Assembly (NCBI RefSeq): GCF_007993035.1 | Contig: NZ_VOOS01000001.1 | Location: 620,001-684,000 of the forward strand | DNA length: 64,000 bases | From: Vicingus serpentipes | GTDB taxonomy: Bacteria > Bacteroidota > Bacteroidia > Flavobacteriales_E > Vicingaceae | Direction of reading: 5' to 3' | Part shown: positions 18,197 to 27,758 of the stretch, one piece after another | Position numbering within the stretch: the stretch's first letter is position 1 | Layout: each line of letters begins with the position of its first letter | Program-made: the position numbers and the translations under genes | Notes under the pieces: model-generated | Told to the model about the DNA's origin: nothing | What the model saw: only the letters and a program-made list of their open reading frames with translations | The model's database searches: none

Positions 18197-19005
18197 AAAG
18201 CTTTGTTTTTTAATAAAAATTTAGTGATTGCGTTGATTACATCTTCCTTTTTTTCAAAATGAGGAGAATGCTTTGTGTCCTCTAAAAAGAGTGCTTCATT
18301 ATTAGCATTACTTCCATTATTAACTATAGAAGTTATTTGACTTGGTAAACCATACTCATCTTGCAATCCTTGAATTGCCAAAATTGGAGCTTCTATTTTA
18401 GGTAACAAATGTTCCATATTGAATTTAATAAATTCAGGTGTTTGCCACAACTCTGCCCATGCCATAAAAGTAGAATCGGTATGATCAAAATGATATCTTT
18501 TCAAAGCATTTTTTAACGTTGGCCCAGACAAATAAAAGTCATAAGCTTCCTTTATTCCTTTTATACTTTGTTCGTCTACAAAAACATGGGCTGCCATACT
18601 TACAACTGCCTTTATGTTTTTTGGAAAACATGCGGCATAAATTAACGCTACTGAAGCGCCATCACTATGCCCAATTAATATTACTTCTTTATTTTCTAAG
18701 CCTAACTTTTTCATTAAAAGTGGTAAAAAGTAGTCTCCTTCTCGATATAAATAATCAGGTTTTCTTTTTTCGAGAAACGGTGTGGAATATCCATATCCGT
18801 AACGTTCATAAACTAACCCATTTAAATTTAATTTTTCACACAATTCTCTCGGAAAAGATTTCCATTGAGCAATACTACCCAATCCTTCGTGCAAAAAAAT
18901 TAGAAGTGGTTTCTCTTCATTGTGGATATTTATAAATTCATAAGCTAACTCAATTTTATCATTAACCTGAACTTTTTGTATTTTTTCTAATTTATAATTC
19001 ATCAC
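18193..19005 (-). CDS. Alpha/beta hydrolase
   Basis: 270-residue cytoplasmic alpha/beta-fold hydrolase. The oxyanion loop is FLHEGLGS (38-44), the nucleophile elbow is GHSDG with Ser114, an Asp lies in IQGLQDEYG and a C-terminal His in DTKHSPHFEKKEDV. This gives a complete Ser-Asp-His triad. The family includes esterases and C-C bond hydrolases; the substrate is not known. It overlaps the upstream aldehyde dehydrogenase by 14 bases and the downstream thioesterase by 4. That suggests one operon converting an aldehyde or ester to an acid or CoA product. Confidence 0.87.
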   Translation of the reverse strand: MMNYKLEKIQKVQVNDKIELAYEFINIHNEEKPLLIFLHEGLGSIAQWKSFPRELCEKLNLNGLVYERYGYGYSTPFLEKRKPDYLYREGDYFLPLLMKKLGLENKEVILIGHSDGASVALIYAACFPKNIKAVVSMAAHVFVDEQSIKGIKEAYDFYLSGPTLKNALKRYHFDHTDSTFMAWAELWQTPEFIKFNMEHLLPKIEAPILAIQGLQDEYGLPSQITSIVNNGSNANNEALFLEDTKHSPHFEKKEDVINAITKFLLKNKAL

Positions 19006-20383
19006 TTTTAAACACTATCAATTTTTCTTTTGTCATTTCATTAATGGTATGTTGAATACCTCCAACACCTATTCCTGATTGATCTCTCCCTCCAAAGGGC
19101 ATCCAATCTACTCTAAAAGCTGTATGGTCATTAATCATAACCGCTGAGGCGTTTATTTTTTTAGCTTTAGAAAGTATAAAATTAACATCATTTGAAAAAA
19201 TAGAAGCTTGAAATGCAAAAGGAGAGTTGTTAATTTCTTCAACTACGCTATCTATATTATCATAAGTATACAAACAAACTACAGGTCCAAATATTTCTTG
19301 ATTAGAGACTTTAGATTTTTTACTTGGATTTAATAAAATGGTTGGTTCAAAACAAGTTTCAGAAATTTTATTCCCTCCACATAAAAGTTGAGCTCCTTCA
19401 GATATTGCTTCTTTTACCCACTCTTCTATTCTATCAACTTCTTTTGGTAAAATTAAGGGCCCAACTTCTGTTTGTTCTTTTAGCGGATTTCCAACAATTA
19501 AACCTTTTGCTTTCTTTACTAATTGTTCTGACAATTCTTTGATAATTGTATGATGCACAAATACTTTTTGAACTGAAACACATACTTGACCAGCATGATA
19601 AAAACTACCTTTAATCAGGGGTTGAATCAACTTTTCAATTTGTACATTTTCATCTATAATTACTGGAGCTACTCCTCCATGTTCCATTGCACAACGAGTG
19701 CCGTTTGCTATTTTAGATCTTAAATGCCAGCCCACTTTTGAAGAACCAATAAAAGTTAAATAATTAACCCTACTATCTGTTGCTAATATTTCAGCATTTT
19801 CATCAGAACAAATTAATACTTGACACCAATCTTCAGGCAATCCAGCCTCTTTTAATAATGACACAAAAGCGATGCAAGATAAAGGTGTGGTTAAAGCAGG
19901 TTTAACAATTACTGGACAGCCTGCAGCAACTGCTGTAGCTACCTGATGAACAATTAAATTAATTGGGTGATTAAAAGCACTAATTGCTACAACAATTCCT
20001 ATTGGTTCTTTTGTTGTAAAAGCTAATCTATTTGAAGAAGATGCTGTTAAACCCATTGGAACTTCTTCTCCATGAATACCGCCTATTGCTTGAATAGCTA
20101 ATTTAACACCATTAATAGCTCTTAAAACCTCAACTTTAGAATCATTATATGGTTTTCCCCCTTCAAGAATGGCTGTATTAATTAAGCTATCAAAATTTGC
20201 TTCAATAAGTTTAACAGTTTTTTCTAAAATTTCAATTCGTTGATAAGCAGGTAAACCTTCTCTTTTTACAGAATATAAATTATATGCTTTTCTTAAAGCT
20301 AATTCAACGTCATTTTCATTAGCTAATTTTAACTCTTTAATTAGAACCAAATCGAAGGGTGAATATACTTTTAAAACTTCCAT
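18992..20383 (-). CDS. Aldehyde dehydrogenase family protein
   Basis: 463-residue NAD(P)-dependent aldehyde dehydrogenase. Catalytic Cys268 is in the AGQVCVS motif, the general base Glu234 in MEHGGVAP, and Asn138 in ISAFNHP. The E-I-F-G-P-V-V motif and the C-terminal PFGGRDQSGIGVGG are also present. Succinate-semialdehyde or glyceraldehyde dehydrogenase-like members look similar; the exact aldehyde is not deducible. First gene of a four-gene minus-strand operon with a hydrolase, a thioesterase and a barrel protein. It is divergent from the SprB-like gene. Confidence 0.9.
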   Translation of the reverse strand: MEVLKVYSPFDLVLIKELKLANENDVELALRKAYNLYSVKREGLPAYQRIEILEKTVKLIEANFDSLINTAILEGGKPYNDSKVEVLRAINGVKLAIQAIGGIHGEEVPMGLTASSSNRLAFTTKEPIGIVVAISAFNHPINLIVHQVATAVAAGCPVIVKPALTTPLSCIAFVSLLKEAGLPEDWCQVLICSDENAEILATDSRVNYLTFIGSSKVGWHLRSKIANGTRCAMEHGGVAPVIIDENVQIEKLIQPLIKGSFYHAGQVCVSVQKVFVHHTIIKELSEQLVKKAKGLIVGNPLKEQTEVGPLILPKEVDRIEEWVKEAISEGAQLLCGGNKISETCFEPTILLNPSKKSKVSNQEIFGPVVCLYTYDNIDSVVEEINNSPFAFQASIFSNDVNFILSKAKKINASAVMINDHTAFRVDWMPFGGRDQSGIGVGGIQHTINEMTKEKLIVFKSDEL

Positions 20384-20459
20384 AAATTATTCATTTTTAT
20401 AATTCACATTTTTTAAATAAATAAAAAAAAACTTTTTTATTTCATTTTTATAATTGTAG

Positions 20460-20469
20460 TTTCGCGAAA
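20460..20469. promoter_or_regulatory. Palindrome TTTCGCGAAA in the divergent control region
   Basis: Perfect 10-base palindrome lying just downstream of the predicted transcription start of the aldehyde dehydrogenase operon (-7 element at 20479-20486). The position would suit a repressor operator. No binding protein can be named. Confidence 0.3.
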
Positions 20470-20478
20470 TATTTAAAA

Positions 20479-20486
20479 CAAAAATA
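20479..20486 (-). promoter_or_regulatory. -7 element of the aldehyde dehydrogenase operon
   Basis: Minus-strand TATTTTTG matches TAnnTTTG. No -33 TTG is found at 17-23 bases. Transcription would begin near 20473, about 90 bases before the ATG at 20383. Confidence 0.4.
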
Positions 20487-20497
20487 CTTCTATCTAA

Positions 20498-20511
20498 CTG
20501 ATTTTTATCAT
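20498..20511. promoter_or_regulatory. Fnr-type box CTGATTTTTATCAT upstream of the SprB-like gene
   Basis: TGAT-N4-ATCA core at 20499-20510 (8 of 10 positions of the Fnr consensus). Its centre is 36.5 bases upstream of the last base of the -7-like TATTTTTA at 20534-20541. That is the same spacing as at the 9942 box and would place it near -41.5 of the SprB-like gene. Confidence 0.42.
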
Positions 20512-20533
20512 TCCCCCCGTTTTCAAATCTTTA

Positions 20534-20541
20534 TATTTTTA
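20534..20541 (+). promoter_or_regulatory. Weak -7-like element of the SprB-like gene
   Basis: TATTTTTA matches TAnnTTTG except for the last base. It is proposed only because of its exact spacing from the box at 20498-20511; the ATG is 28 bases downstream. Confidence 0.3.
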
Positions 20542-20568
20542 CAATTACAACTTAATATAATTATAATT

Positions 20569-23500
20569 ATGTTTAAAAACATTTATATCAAATCGTTTAT
20601 TCTTGCATTTAGCTTTCTTACTTTTAGCCAAACTGCTAAAGCTCAATTAGATTCATGTGATGCTTCTGTACCATATCACTATGTTGATTTAACTGGGCAA
20701 CCTGAAGGAAGTTGGCTATCACCCCCTCACAAAAGAGATGGAAGTTGTTGTGGTGCTGCACCAAACTGTACATCTTTTGAAGTACTTTTAGATTCAAATG
20801 CAGCTGCTTTAAGTTTTCAATTTTATTCTGGTGCCGTACCCACTGGTTCCTTATCTTATCAGATAGATTGCGGACCTAGCGTTGCTGTTGGCGAACCTAT
20901 TTGTATTGCTGGTGTAGGACCTCATCGTATTACTTTTTGTAAACCTGGTAGCAATACCAATGAATATTTAATAACTTCAATTGCAAAACCAACTTTCCCA
21001 CAAGATGATTCAATTAGATCTGGTTGTAGTAAAAAGATAGAGGTCCTTGGATTTGAAGAACCAACGATTACATGGCAATCAGTAGCACCAGGAGCTCCCG
21101 GTGATTATGATAATTTATTAAGTTGTACTAGTAATTGCTCTGAAACAGTTTTTACTCCTACTCCAACTACTCCTGCATTTATTGATTATGTTGTTTGTGG
21201 ATTTCCTCAGGCAGATGAATGTGGTTACACCCTAACATTATGTGATACTTTTAGAATTTATACTGTCGATTCATTGAAAGGAAGTGTTTCACCGAATCCA
21301 GCAACCTTTTGTCAAGTTGGCCCCGGAAGTGGCGTAAATATTAATGCTTCTGGGATTGGTGGTGATGGAACATATAATTATACCTGGTATAATAACTTAG
21401 GAGATTCTGTTGGTTTTGGACCAAGCTTTTACGCTACCAGTCAACAAACTTATTCTATTGAGATAAATGATGGTTTATCTGGACCTTCTTGTGCAGCTAA
21501 CTTTATGAGTGTATCAGTTGTAGAAACTTCAGAGCCAATAGTCGAAGCAGGAGACAATCAGTTATTGTGTGCAGATGTAACAGAGGTTAGTCTGACAGGT
21601 TCAGTTAGTTTTGCTACTGGTGCATATTGGAGTGGTGGAAATGGCGCATACTCTCCTGATTCAACAACTTTAATTACTAATTATTTTCCTACTCCTAGTG
21701 AAATTAATTCTGGCTTGCTGGAGTTATACTTAACTTCTACTGGAGCTGGTGGTTCATGTTCTAACAAAACAGATACAGTTTTAATTACATTCCCTGCTCA
21801 ATTAACTGTTGAATTATCAGATACATTATTAAAATGTAATGATGATCAAGTTCTTTTAAATCCAACCGTTACCGGTGGGGTAACTCCTTATACTTACTTT
21901 TGGAGTAATGGAACCTCTTCTTCAACTACAACTGTAGGAGAAGGTAATTATTGCTTATCCATTTCGGATGATTTAGGTTGTTTTACTGACACGTGTATAA
22001 ATGTAAGTGTGCCAAGTGAATTAACTATAGCTGTTTCGAGTACTGCAGCCACAACAAACGGAGGCAATGATGGAACAGCTACAGCATTGTTATCTGGAGG
22101 AACTTCTCCATATCAATATAACTGGACTCCATCAGGTAGTACTTCTACAATCACAAATTTATCATATGGAATTTATACTGTCACTGCTACAGACACAAAT
22201 GGATGTTCTGTAGATGGAAGTGTAGTTGTAAGCGAACCTAGATGTTTAGGTTTTTCTATATCAACATCATCAGACACTCTCCAATGTTATGGAGATGCTT
22301 CTTCAACTGCATATGTTACTCCAATTGGAGGAACAACCCCCTACACTTATCAATGGGATGATCCGCTAAGTCAAACAGATTCACTAATAACTGGTCTTAG
22401 TTCGGGGTTATACACTATAGTTGTAACAGATGCAAGTAGCTGTTTAGCAGTAACAACAGCTAATATTATTCAGCCAAATCAACTTGTAAATACGATAACA
22501 TCCTCTAACGCTACAACTGTTGGTGGCGCTAACGGCTCTGCTTCTGCACATCCTTTTGGAGGGACACCTCCTTATTCTTTTGCATGGAGTAACTTAGAAA
22601 CTACTCAAACAATATCTAATTTACTAGCAGGAACTTACTACTTAACTATTACAGATGATAACGGATGTTCTATTATTGATAGTGTTAAGATTAATGAGCC
22701 TCCTTGTAATAATTACCTTCTTTATGTTTCTGGAACTGAGTTAAGCTGTAATGGGGTTCTAGATGGTCAAGCTCAAGTTACAGTTGTTGGAGGTACTGAG
22801 CCTTATAATATATTATGGAGTACTGGAGAATCAACAAATACAATTTCTGGATTATCTGCAACTACGTACTCTGTTGAAGTAACAGATTCTAATAATTGTT
22901 ATTCATTTAAAAATATAACTATTACCCAACCTAATATTCTTCAGGCAACTGCTAATCTAGTAAACGATATTAGTTGCTTTGGTATAGTTGATGGAACAGT
23001 TGACCTTATTGTTGCTGGAGGAACATATCCTTATACTTATAGCTGGTCAAATGGTCAATCAAGTGAAGACATTACAAACTTAGCTCAGGGATCTTACAAT
23101 GTAGCTGTTACTGATTTAAATGGATGTACTGCTACTGATAGTATTTCAATTTCTGAGCCAACTAAAATCAATACATCATTTACTAAAATCGATGTAAATT
23201 GTAATAGTGATTCAACTGGAAGTATTAACCTATCGGTAAACGGTGGAGTTATTCCATATAGCTATTTATGGTCAAATGGTGATACGATACAAGATATTAC
23301 AAATTTAACAGCTGGTTTATATAATTTCACTGTTTTTGATGCTAACAACTGTCAATCTCCATTAGGATCTAGTATATTAATATCAGAACCTGACTCTGTT
23401 ACTCTTGATAGCTTTTTCGTAAACTGTCCTATTCCTGGTGGCACAACAACTATGGTTGATTTTTTCCCGAATGGTGGTACATCTGCATACCAAATATCTA

Positions 23501-26500
23501 CAGATAGTGGCACCACATATTTGCCTTTTTTAAATTATAGCGCTCCTTTATCTATTGATAACATTCATCAAATTATGGTGAAAGATACTAATGGTTGTTT
23601 ATCTTCTGGTTTAAACCCTATTACCATTAATCCATTAGTAACTATTGATAGCGTTGCTTTTGAAAAATGCTATACAGATGCTCAAACACTTAGTGCTGTT
23701 GAAGCTTTTATTTCTGGTGGTGATGCTGGCGTTTATCAAGTTTCTTTTGATAATGGGCTTAATTTTGAAACACCAGGAAACTATACCGGCAACTTACCTA
23801 TTAATAACTCTTACTCTTTTGTAGCTCAAGATCAATTAGGATGTCTTTCTGTTCCTTTTAACATTTCAATTCCTGATAGAATACTAGCCAATGCCATTAT
23901 TACTTCTGACTATAATGGTAATGATGTAGCTTGTAATGGAGATACTAACGGAATCGCTTTAGCTCAAGCAAATGGTGGACAAAGTCCATACTCTTACTTG
24001 TGGTCAAATGGGCAAACAGATTCCATTGCTATTAACTTAGGAGCTACTAATTATCAAGTTTATATTACTGACATTAACAACTGTGTTGATACTGCTGATA
24101 TCACGCTTAGCCAACCGACAATTGTAATTCTTGATAGCTTTTTCGTAAACTGTCCTATTCCTGGTGGCACAACAACTATGGTTGATTTTTACCCAAATGG
24201 TGGTACATCTGCATACCAAATATCTACAGATAGTGGTACCACATATTTACCTTTTTTAAATTATAGTGCTTCTTTATCTATTGATAACATTCATCAAATT
24301 ATGGTGAAAGATACTAATGGTTGTTTATCTTCTGGTTTAAACCCTATTACCATTAATCCATTAGTAACTATTGATAGCGTTGCTTTTGAAAAATGCTATA
24401 CAGATGCTCAAACACTTAGTGCTGTTGAAGCTTTTGTTTCTGGTGGTGATGCTGGCGTTTATCAAGTTTCTTTTGATAATGGGCTTAATTTTGAAACACC
24501 AGGAAACTATACCGGCAACTTACCTATTAATAACTCTTACTCTTTTGTAGCTCAAGATCAATTAGGATGTCTTTCAGTTCCTTTTAACATTTCAATTCCT
24601 GATAGAATACTAGCCAATGCCATTATTACTTCTGACTATAATGGTAATGATGTAGCTTGTAATGGAGATACTAACGGAATCGCTTTAGCTCAAGCAAATG
24701 GTGGACAAAGTCCATACTCTTACTTGTGGTCAAATGGGCAAACAGATTCCATTGCTATTAACTTAGGAGCTACTAATTATCAAGTTTATATTACTGACAT
24801 TAACAACTGTGTTGATACTGCTGATATCACGCTTAGCCAACCGACAATTGTAATTCTTGATAGCTTTTTCGTAAACTGTCCTATTCCTGGTGGCACAACA
24901 ACTATGGTTGATTTTTACCCAAATGGTGGTACATCTGCATACCAAATATCTACAGATAGTGGTACCACATATTTACCTTTTTTAAATTATAGTGCTTCTT
25001 TATCTATTGATAACATTCATCAAATTATGGTGAAAGATACTAATGGTTGTTTATCTTCTGGTTTAAACCCTATTACCATTAATCCATTAGTAACTATTGA
25101 TAGCGTTGCTTTTGAAAAATGCTATACAGATGCTCAAACACTTAGTGCTGTTGAAGCTTTTGTTTCTGGTGGTGATGCTGGCGTTTATCAAGTTTCTTTT
25201 GATAATGGGCTTAATTTTGAAACACCAGGAAACTATACCGGCAACTTACCTATTAATAACTCTTACTCTTTTGTAGCTCAAGATCAATTAGGATGTCTTT
25301 CAGTTCCTTTTAACATTTCAATTCCTGATAGAATACTAGCCAATGCCAATATTACTTCTGACTATAATGGTAATGATGTAGCTTGTAATGGAGATACTAA
25401 CGGAATCGCTTTAGCTCAAGCAAATGGTGGACAAAGTCCATACTCTTACTTGTGGTCAAATGGGCAATCAGATTCCATTGCTATTAACTTAGGAGCTACT
25501 AATTATCAAGTTTATATTACTGACATTAACAACTGTGTTGATACTGCTGATATCACGCTTAGCCAACCTGATTCTATTTCTGAAACAATATCTGTATCAT
25601 CTAATTATAATGGTTATGATATCAGTTGTTTTGGTGCTTCTGATGGTAGTATAGATTTAAATGTATTAGGAGGTACATCTCCATATGCCTTTTTATGGAA
25701 TAACTTAGCAGTAACTGAAGATCCTTCAAACCTTTCTTCTGGCTATTATAAAGTTATAATAACTGATATCAATGGATGTAGCGATTCTACAGAAATCACT
25801 TTAAACCAACCTGATTCAATTATATTAACATCAATAATTGATCATGTTAAATGTAATGCATATACAGATGGTTCAATTGACTTAACAGTAACTGGAGGTG
25901 TTTCTCCTTACCAATACAACTGGAGTAATTCTGAAATAACAGAAGATATAACTAATATCGGTCAAGGAAATTATAACATTACCGTTACTGATTTAAATGA
26001 TTGTATAGCTTCAACTTCATATTCAGTTGATGAAGAATCCCCTTTAATTCTTTCGCATACACAAGAAAATATAACCTGTTACAACTTTGCAAATGGTAGC
26101 ATTGATTTATCAGTGAATGGAGGAGTTCTTCCATATATTTATACTTGGAATAATTTATCTCAAGATGAAGATCTTCAAGACTTAACTCCTGGAACTTATT
26201 CAGTATTAGTCACTGATTCTAATAATTGTTTTAAAAATGACACCATATACATAACTCAACCAGATTCATTATGGGCAGATATTAGCAGTGATTTATATCC
26301 CAACGGACATAATATAAGCTTATATCAAATGGCAGATGGATCTATAAACCTTGATGTTTATGGAGGCACATTACCATATCAATTTGAGTGGTCTAATGGT
26401 TCATCAAATGAAGATTTGAATAATTTAATTGCAGGGATGTATTCTGTAATTCTAACGGATAATAATGGCTGTAAATACAATACAGAAATCGTTTTAACTC

Positions 26501-26775
26501 AACCTTTCGAATTAGAAATGCCTACAGTAATTACTCCAAACGGAGATGGCAATAATGATTATTTTGTAGTTCATGGAATTGAATCTTTTCCTTCAAATTC
26601 AATTATTATTTTTAATAGATGGGGAGATGAAGTATACAATATGACTAACTATGATAATAAATGGCAAGGGCAATCTAATAAAGGAAATGATTTACCTGCA
26701 GGTAATTATTTCATCATATTAAAAATAGACAATCAAGATATTACCTTAACAGGTTATGTTGAAATTTTAAGGTAA
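20569..26775 (+). CDS. SprB-like giant repetitive surface protein with T9SS type B sorting domain
   Basis: 2068-residue exported protein. Signal peptide (cleaved near KAQ, residue 25), a Cys-rich N-terminal region (to about 420), then about 20 modules of roughly 75-82 residues. Most show the SprB-repeat pattern C-x-G-x-x-D-G ... GG-T-x-P-Y-x-Y-x-W-S-N-G ... G-x-Y-x-V-x-V-T-D-x-N-G-C, with one Cys near each end of a module. Residues 946 to about 1667 are three nearly identical 242-residue blocks. The last 85 residues (from 1984, VITPNGDGNNDYF ... NRWGDEVY) are the gliding-motility-associated CHU_C/type B sorting domain. SprB-type proteins are mobile surface adhesins for gliding or attachment. 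A PorP/SprF gene follows at 25 bases, the usual pairing. Confidence 0.92.
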   Translation: MFKNIYIKSFILAFSFLTFSQTAKAQLDSCDASVPYHYVDLTGQPEGSWLSPPHKRDGSCCGAAPNCTSFEVLLDSNAAALSFQFYSGAVPTGSLSYQIDCGPSVAVGEPICIAGVGPHRITFCKPGSNTNEYLITSIAKPTFPQDDSIRSGCSKKIEVLGFEEPTITWQSVAPGAPGDYDNLLSCTSNCSETVFTPTPTTPAFIDYVVCGFPQADECGYTLTLCDTFRIYTVDSLKGSVSPNPATFCQVGPGSGVNINASGIGGDGTYNYTWYNNLGDSVGFGPSFYATSQQTYSIEINDGLSGPSCAANFMSVSVVETSEPIVEAGDNQLLCADVTEVSLTGSVSFATGAYWSGGNGAYSPDSTTLITNYFPTPSEINSGLLELYLTSTGAGGSCSNKTDTVLITFPAQLTVELSDTLLKCNDDQVLLNPTVTGGVTPYTYFWSNGTSSSTTTVGEGNYCLSISDDLGCFTDTCINVSVPSELTIAVSSTAATTNGGNDGTATALLSGGTSPYQYNWTPSGSTSTITNLSYGIYTVTATDTNGCSVDGSVVVSEPRCLGFSISTSSDTLQCYGDASSTAYVTPIGGTTPYTYQWDDPLSQTDSLITGLSSGLYTIVVTDASSCLAVTTANIIQPNQLVNTITSSNATTVGGANGSASAHPFGGTPPYSFAWSNLETTQTISNLLAGTYYLTITDDNGCSIIDSVKINEPPCNNYLLYVSGTELSCNGVLDGQAQVTVVGGTEPYNILWSTGESTNTISGLSATTYSVEVTDSNNCYSFKNITITQPNILQATANLVNDISCFGIVDGTVDLIVAGGTYPYTYSWSNGQSSEDITNLAQGSYNVAVTDLNGCTATDSISISEPTKINTSFTKIDVNCNSDSTGSINLSVNGGVIPYSYLWSNGDTIQDITNLTAGLYNFTVFDANNCQSPLGSSILISEPDSVTLDSFFVNCPIPGGTTTMVDFFPNGGTSAYQISTDSGTTYLPFLNYSAPLSIDNIHQIMVKDTNGCLSSGLNPITINPLVTIDSVAFEKCYTDAQTLSAVEAFISGGDAGVYQVSFDNGLNFETPGNYTGNLPINNSYSFVAQDQLGCLSVPFNISIPDRILANAIITSDYNGNDVACNGDTNGIALAQANGGQSPYSYLWSNGQTDSIAINLGATNYQVYITDINNCVDTADITLSQPTIVILDSFFVNCPIPGGTTTMVDFYPNGGTSAYQISTDSGTTYLPFLNYSASLSIDNIHQIMVKDTNGCLSSGLNPITINPLVTIDSVAFEKCYTDAQTLSAVEAFVSGGDAGVYQVSFDNGLNFETPGNYTGNLPINNSYSFVAQDQLGCLSVPFNISIPDRILANAIITSDYNGNDVACNGDTNGIALAQANGGQSPYSYLWSNGQTDSIAINLGATNYQVYITDINNCVDTADITLSQPTIVILDSFFVNCPIPGGTTTMVDFYPNGGTSAYQISTDSGTTYLPFLNYSASLSIDNIHQIMVKDTNGCLSSGLNPITINPLVTIDSVAFEKCYTDAQTLSAVEAFVSGGDAGVYQVSFDNGLNFETPGNYTGNLPINNSYSFVAQDQLGCLSVPFNISIPDRILANANITSDYNGNDVACNGDTNGIALAQANGGQSPYSYLWSNGQSDSIAINLGATNYQVYITDINNCVDTADITLSQPDSISETISVSSNYNGYDISCFGASDGSIDLNVLGGTSPYAFLWNNLAVTEDPSNLSSGYYKVIITDINGCSDSTEITLNQPDSIILTSIIDHVKCNAYTDGSIDLTVTGGVSPYQYNWSNSEITEDITNIGQGNYNITVTDLNDCIASTSYSVDEESPLILSHTQENITCYNFANGSIDLSVNGGVLPYIYTWNNLSQDEDLQDLTPGTYSVLVTDSNNCFKNDTIYITQPDSLWADISSDLYPNGHNISLYQMADGSINLDVYGGTLPYQFEWSNGSSNEDLNNLIAGMYSVILTDNNGCKYNTEIVLTQPFELEMPTVITPNGDGNNDYFVVHGIESFPSNSIIIFNRWGDEVYNMTNYDNKWQGQSNKGNDLPAGNYFIILKIDNQDITLTGYVEILR
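23404..24129 (+). repeat. 726-bp coding repeat, unit 1
   Basis: First of three direct tandem units, 242 codons, made of three beta-sandwich modules of about 80 residues (starting LDSFFVNCPIPGG, TIDSVAFEKCYTDA and LANAIITSDYNGND). It differs from unit 2 at about 8 bases by eye. Confidence 0.93.
24130..24855 (+). repeat. 726-bp coding repeat, unit 2
   Basis: Second tandem unit, in frame. It differs from unit 3 at only about 2 bases by eye (Ile to Asn and Thr to Ser changes), so the duplication or gene conversion is recent. Confidence 0.93.
24856..25568 (+). repeat. 726-bp coding repeat, unit 3 (about 713 bp conserved)
   Basis: Third tandem unit. Identity to unit 2 ends at the LSQP codons around 25568, after which ordinary SprB-type modules continue. 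Confidence 0.92.
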
Positions 26776-26800
26776 TTACTTAATTTAAAAAAATCATACA

Positions 26801-27715
26801 ATGAAAAAACTATTTATAATAATCACTATTATTTTTTGCTCAAAAGAAGCTTTTTCTCAGCAAGATTTAATGGTTTCTCAATACATGTTTAACCATACAT
26901 TTTTAAATCCAGGAGCAATTGCCAATAAAGGGTATTATAATGCAAGCTTAATGTATCGTAAACAATGGGTTCAATTTGAAGGTGCTCCAGAATCTCAATT
27001 TTTATCTATAGACGGGCCTGTTATTTCTGACAAAATGGGATTGGGTTTATTAATCCAAAGAGACCAAATAGGTGTGAATACTCAGACTGATATTATGGGG
27101 GGATATTCATATATAATTGATATGAAAAAAATCAAATTGTCTATGGGACTTAGAGCTGGATTTAGTGTTTTTCAAGCTAATTACACATCTCATAAAGCAT
27201 GGGATACAGAGGATAATTTATTAGCACAAGACGTTGTTAGTTATTTACCAAATTTTGGTTTTGGAGCCTATGCTTCGCACGAAAAATACTTTGCAGGTAT
27301 ATCTATTCCTCACTTTTTAAATTTTGACCCAAACTCATCAATTTCTGTAGATATTAAAAATTCTAATCAAGCTGTTCGCCATTATTATTTAATGGGAGGG
27401 TACAACTTTACTCTAAATGAAAATTTCGTGTTACAACCTAACACTTTAATAAAACATTCAGAAAAAGCACCTACTCAATTAGATTTAAATATGCTTGTTG
27501 AATTTAAAAAGAAGTACTCTTTAGGAATAGGATATAGAACTGGTGATAGTTTTATAATACTCTCTAAAATTGAGCTTATGGATAAATTTCAATTCGGATA
27601 TTCATTCGATGTTACAATGACTGATATAAGAGATTACTCAAAAGGCTCACATGAAATTATGTTGAACTATGCTTTTGGAAAAAAAGAAAAAACTTCTGCA
27701 GCAAGTTTTAATTAA
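26801..27715 (+). CDS. PorP/SprF family type IX secretion outer-membrane protein
   Basis: 304-residue outer-membrane protein: signal peptide (MKKLFIIITIIFCSKEAFSQ), then the PorP/SprF opening DLMVSQYMFNHTFLNPGAIA and MYRKQWVQFEGAPESQ, followed by beta-barrel strands and a C-terminal basic tail. SprF-type proteins are needed for export or surface attachment of their cognate SprB-like T9SS type B cargo. The gene lies 25 bases behind the giant SprB-like gene, so it is almost certainly the dedicated partner and in the same operon. Confidence 0.93.
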   Translation: MKKLFIIITIIFCSKEAFSQQDLMVSQYMFNHTFLNPGAIANKGYYNASLMYRKQWVQFEGAPESQFLSIDGPVISDKMGLGLLIQRDQIGVNTQTDIMGGYSYIIDMKKIKLSMGLRAGFSVFQANYTSHKAWDTEDNLLAQDVVSYLPNFGFGAYASHEKYFAGISIPHFLNFDPNSSISVDIKNSNQAVRHYYLMGGYNFTLNENFVLQPNTLIKHSEKAPTQLDLNMLVEFKKKYSLGIGYRTGDSFIILSKIELMDKFQFGYSFDVTMTDIRDYSKGSHEIMLNYAFGKKEKTSAASFN

Positions 27716-27758
27716 TCCTGTAAACAGTTTTAGTAAAAATTCATAAATATCAGCTAGG

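Noticed and set aside
24037-24945. Two identical 60-codon minus-strand open frames inside the SprB-like repeats (24037-24219 and 24763-24945)
   Set aside because: They are exact copies only because the underlying repeat is duplicated, and they lie antisense to a well-supported gene; no start signal or domain.
23404-25568. Direct repeats considered as a CRISPR or satellite array
   Set aside because: Units are 726 bp, contiguous, in frame and encode beta modules; there are no short repeats with unique spacers.
27716-27758. Small hairpin CTGTAAACAG followed by TTTT between the PorP gene and the E1 gene
   Set aside because: Only a 4-bp stem with a 2-base loop; too weak to call a terminator.
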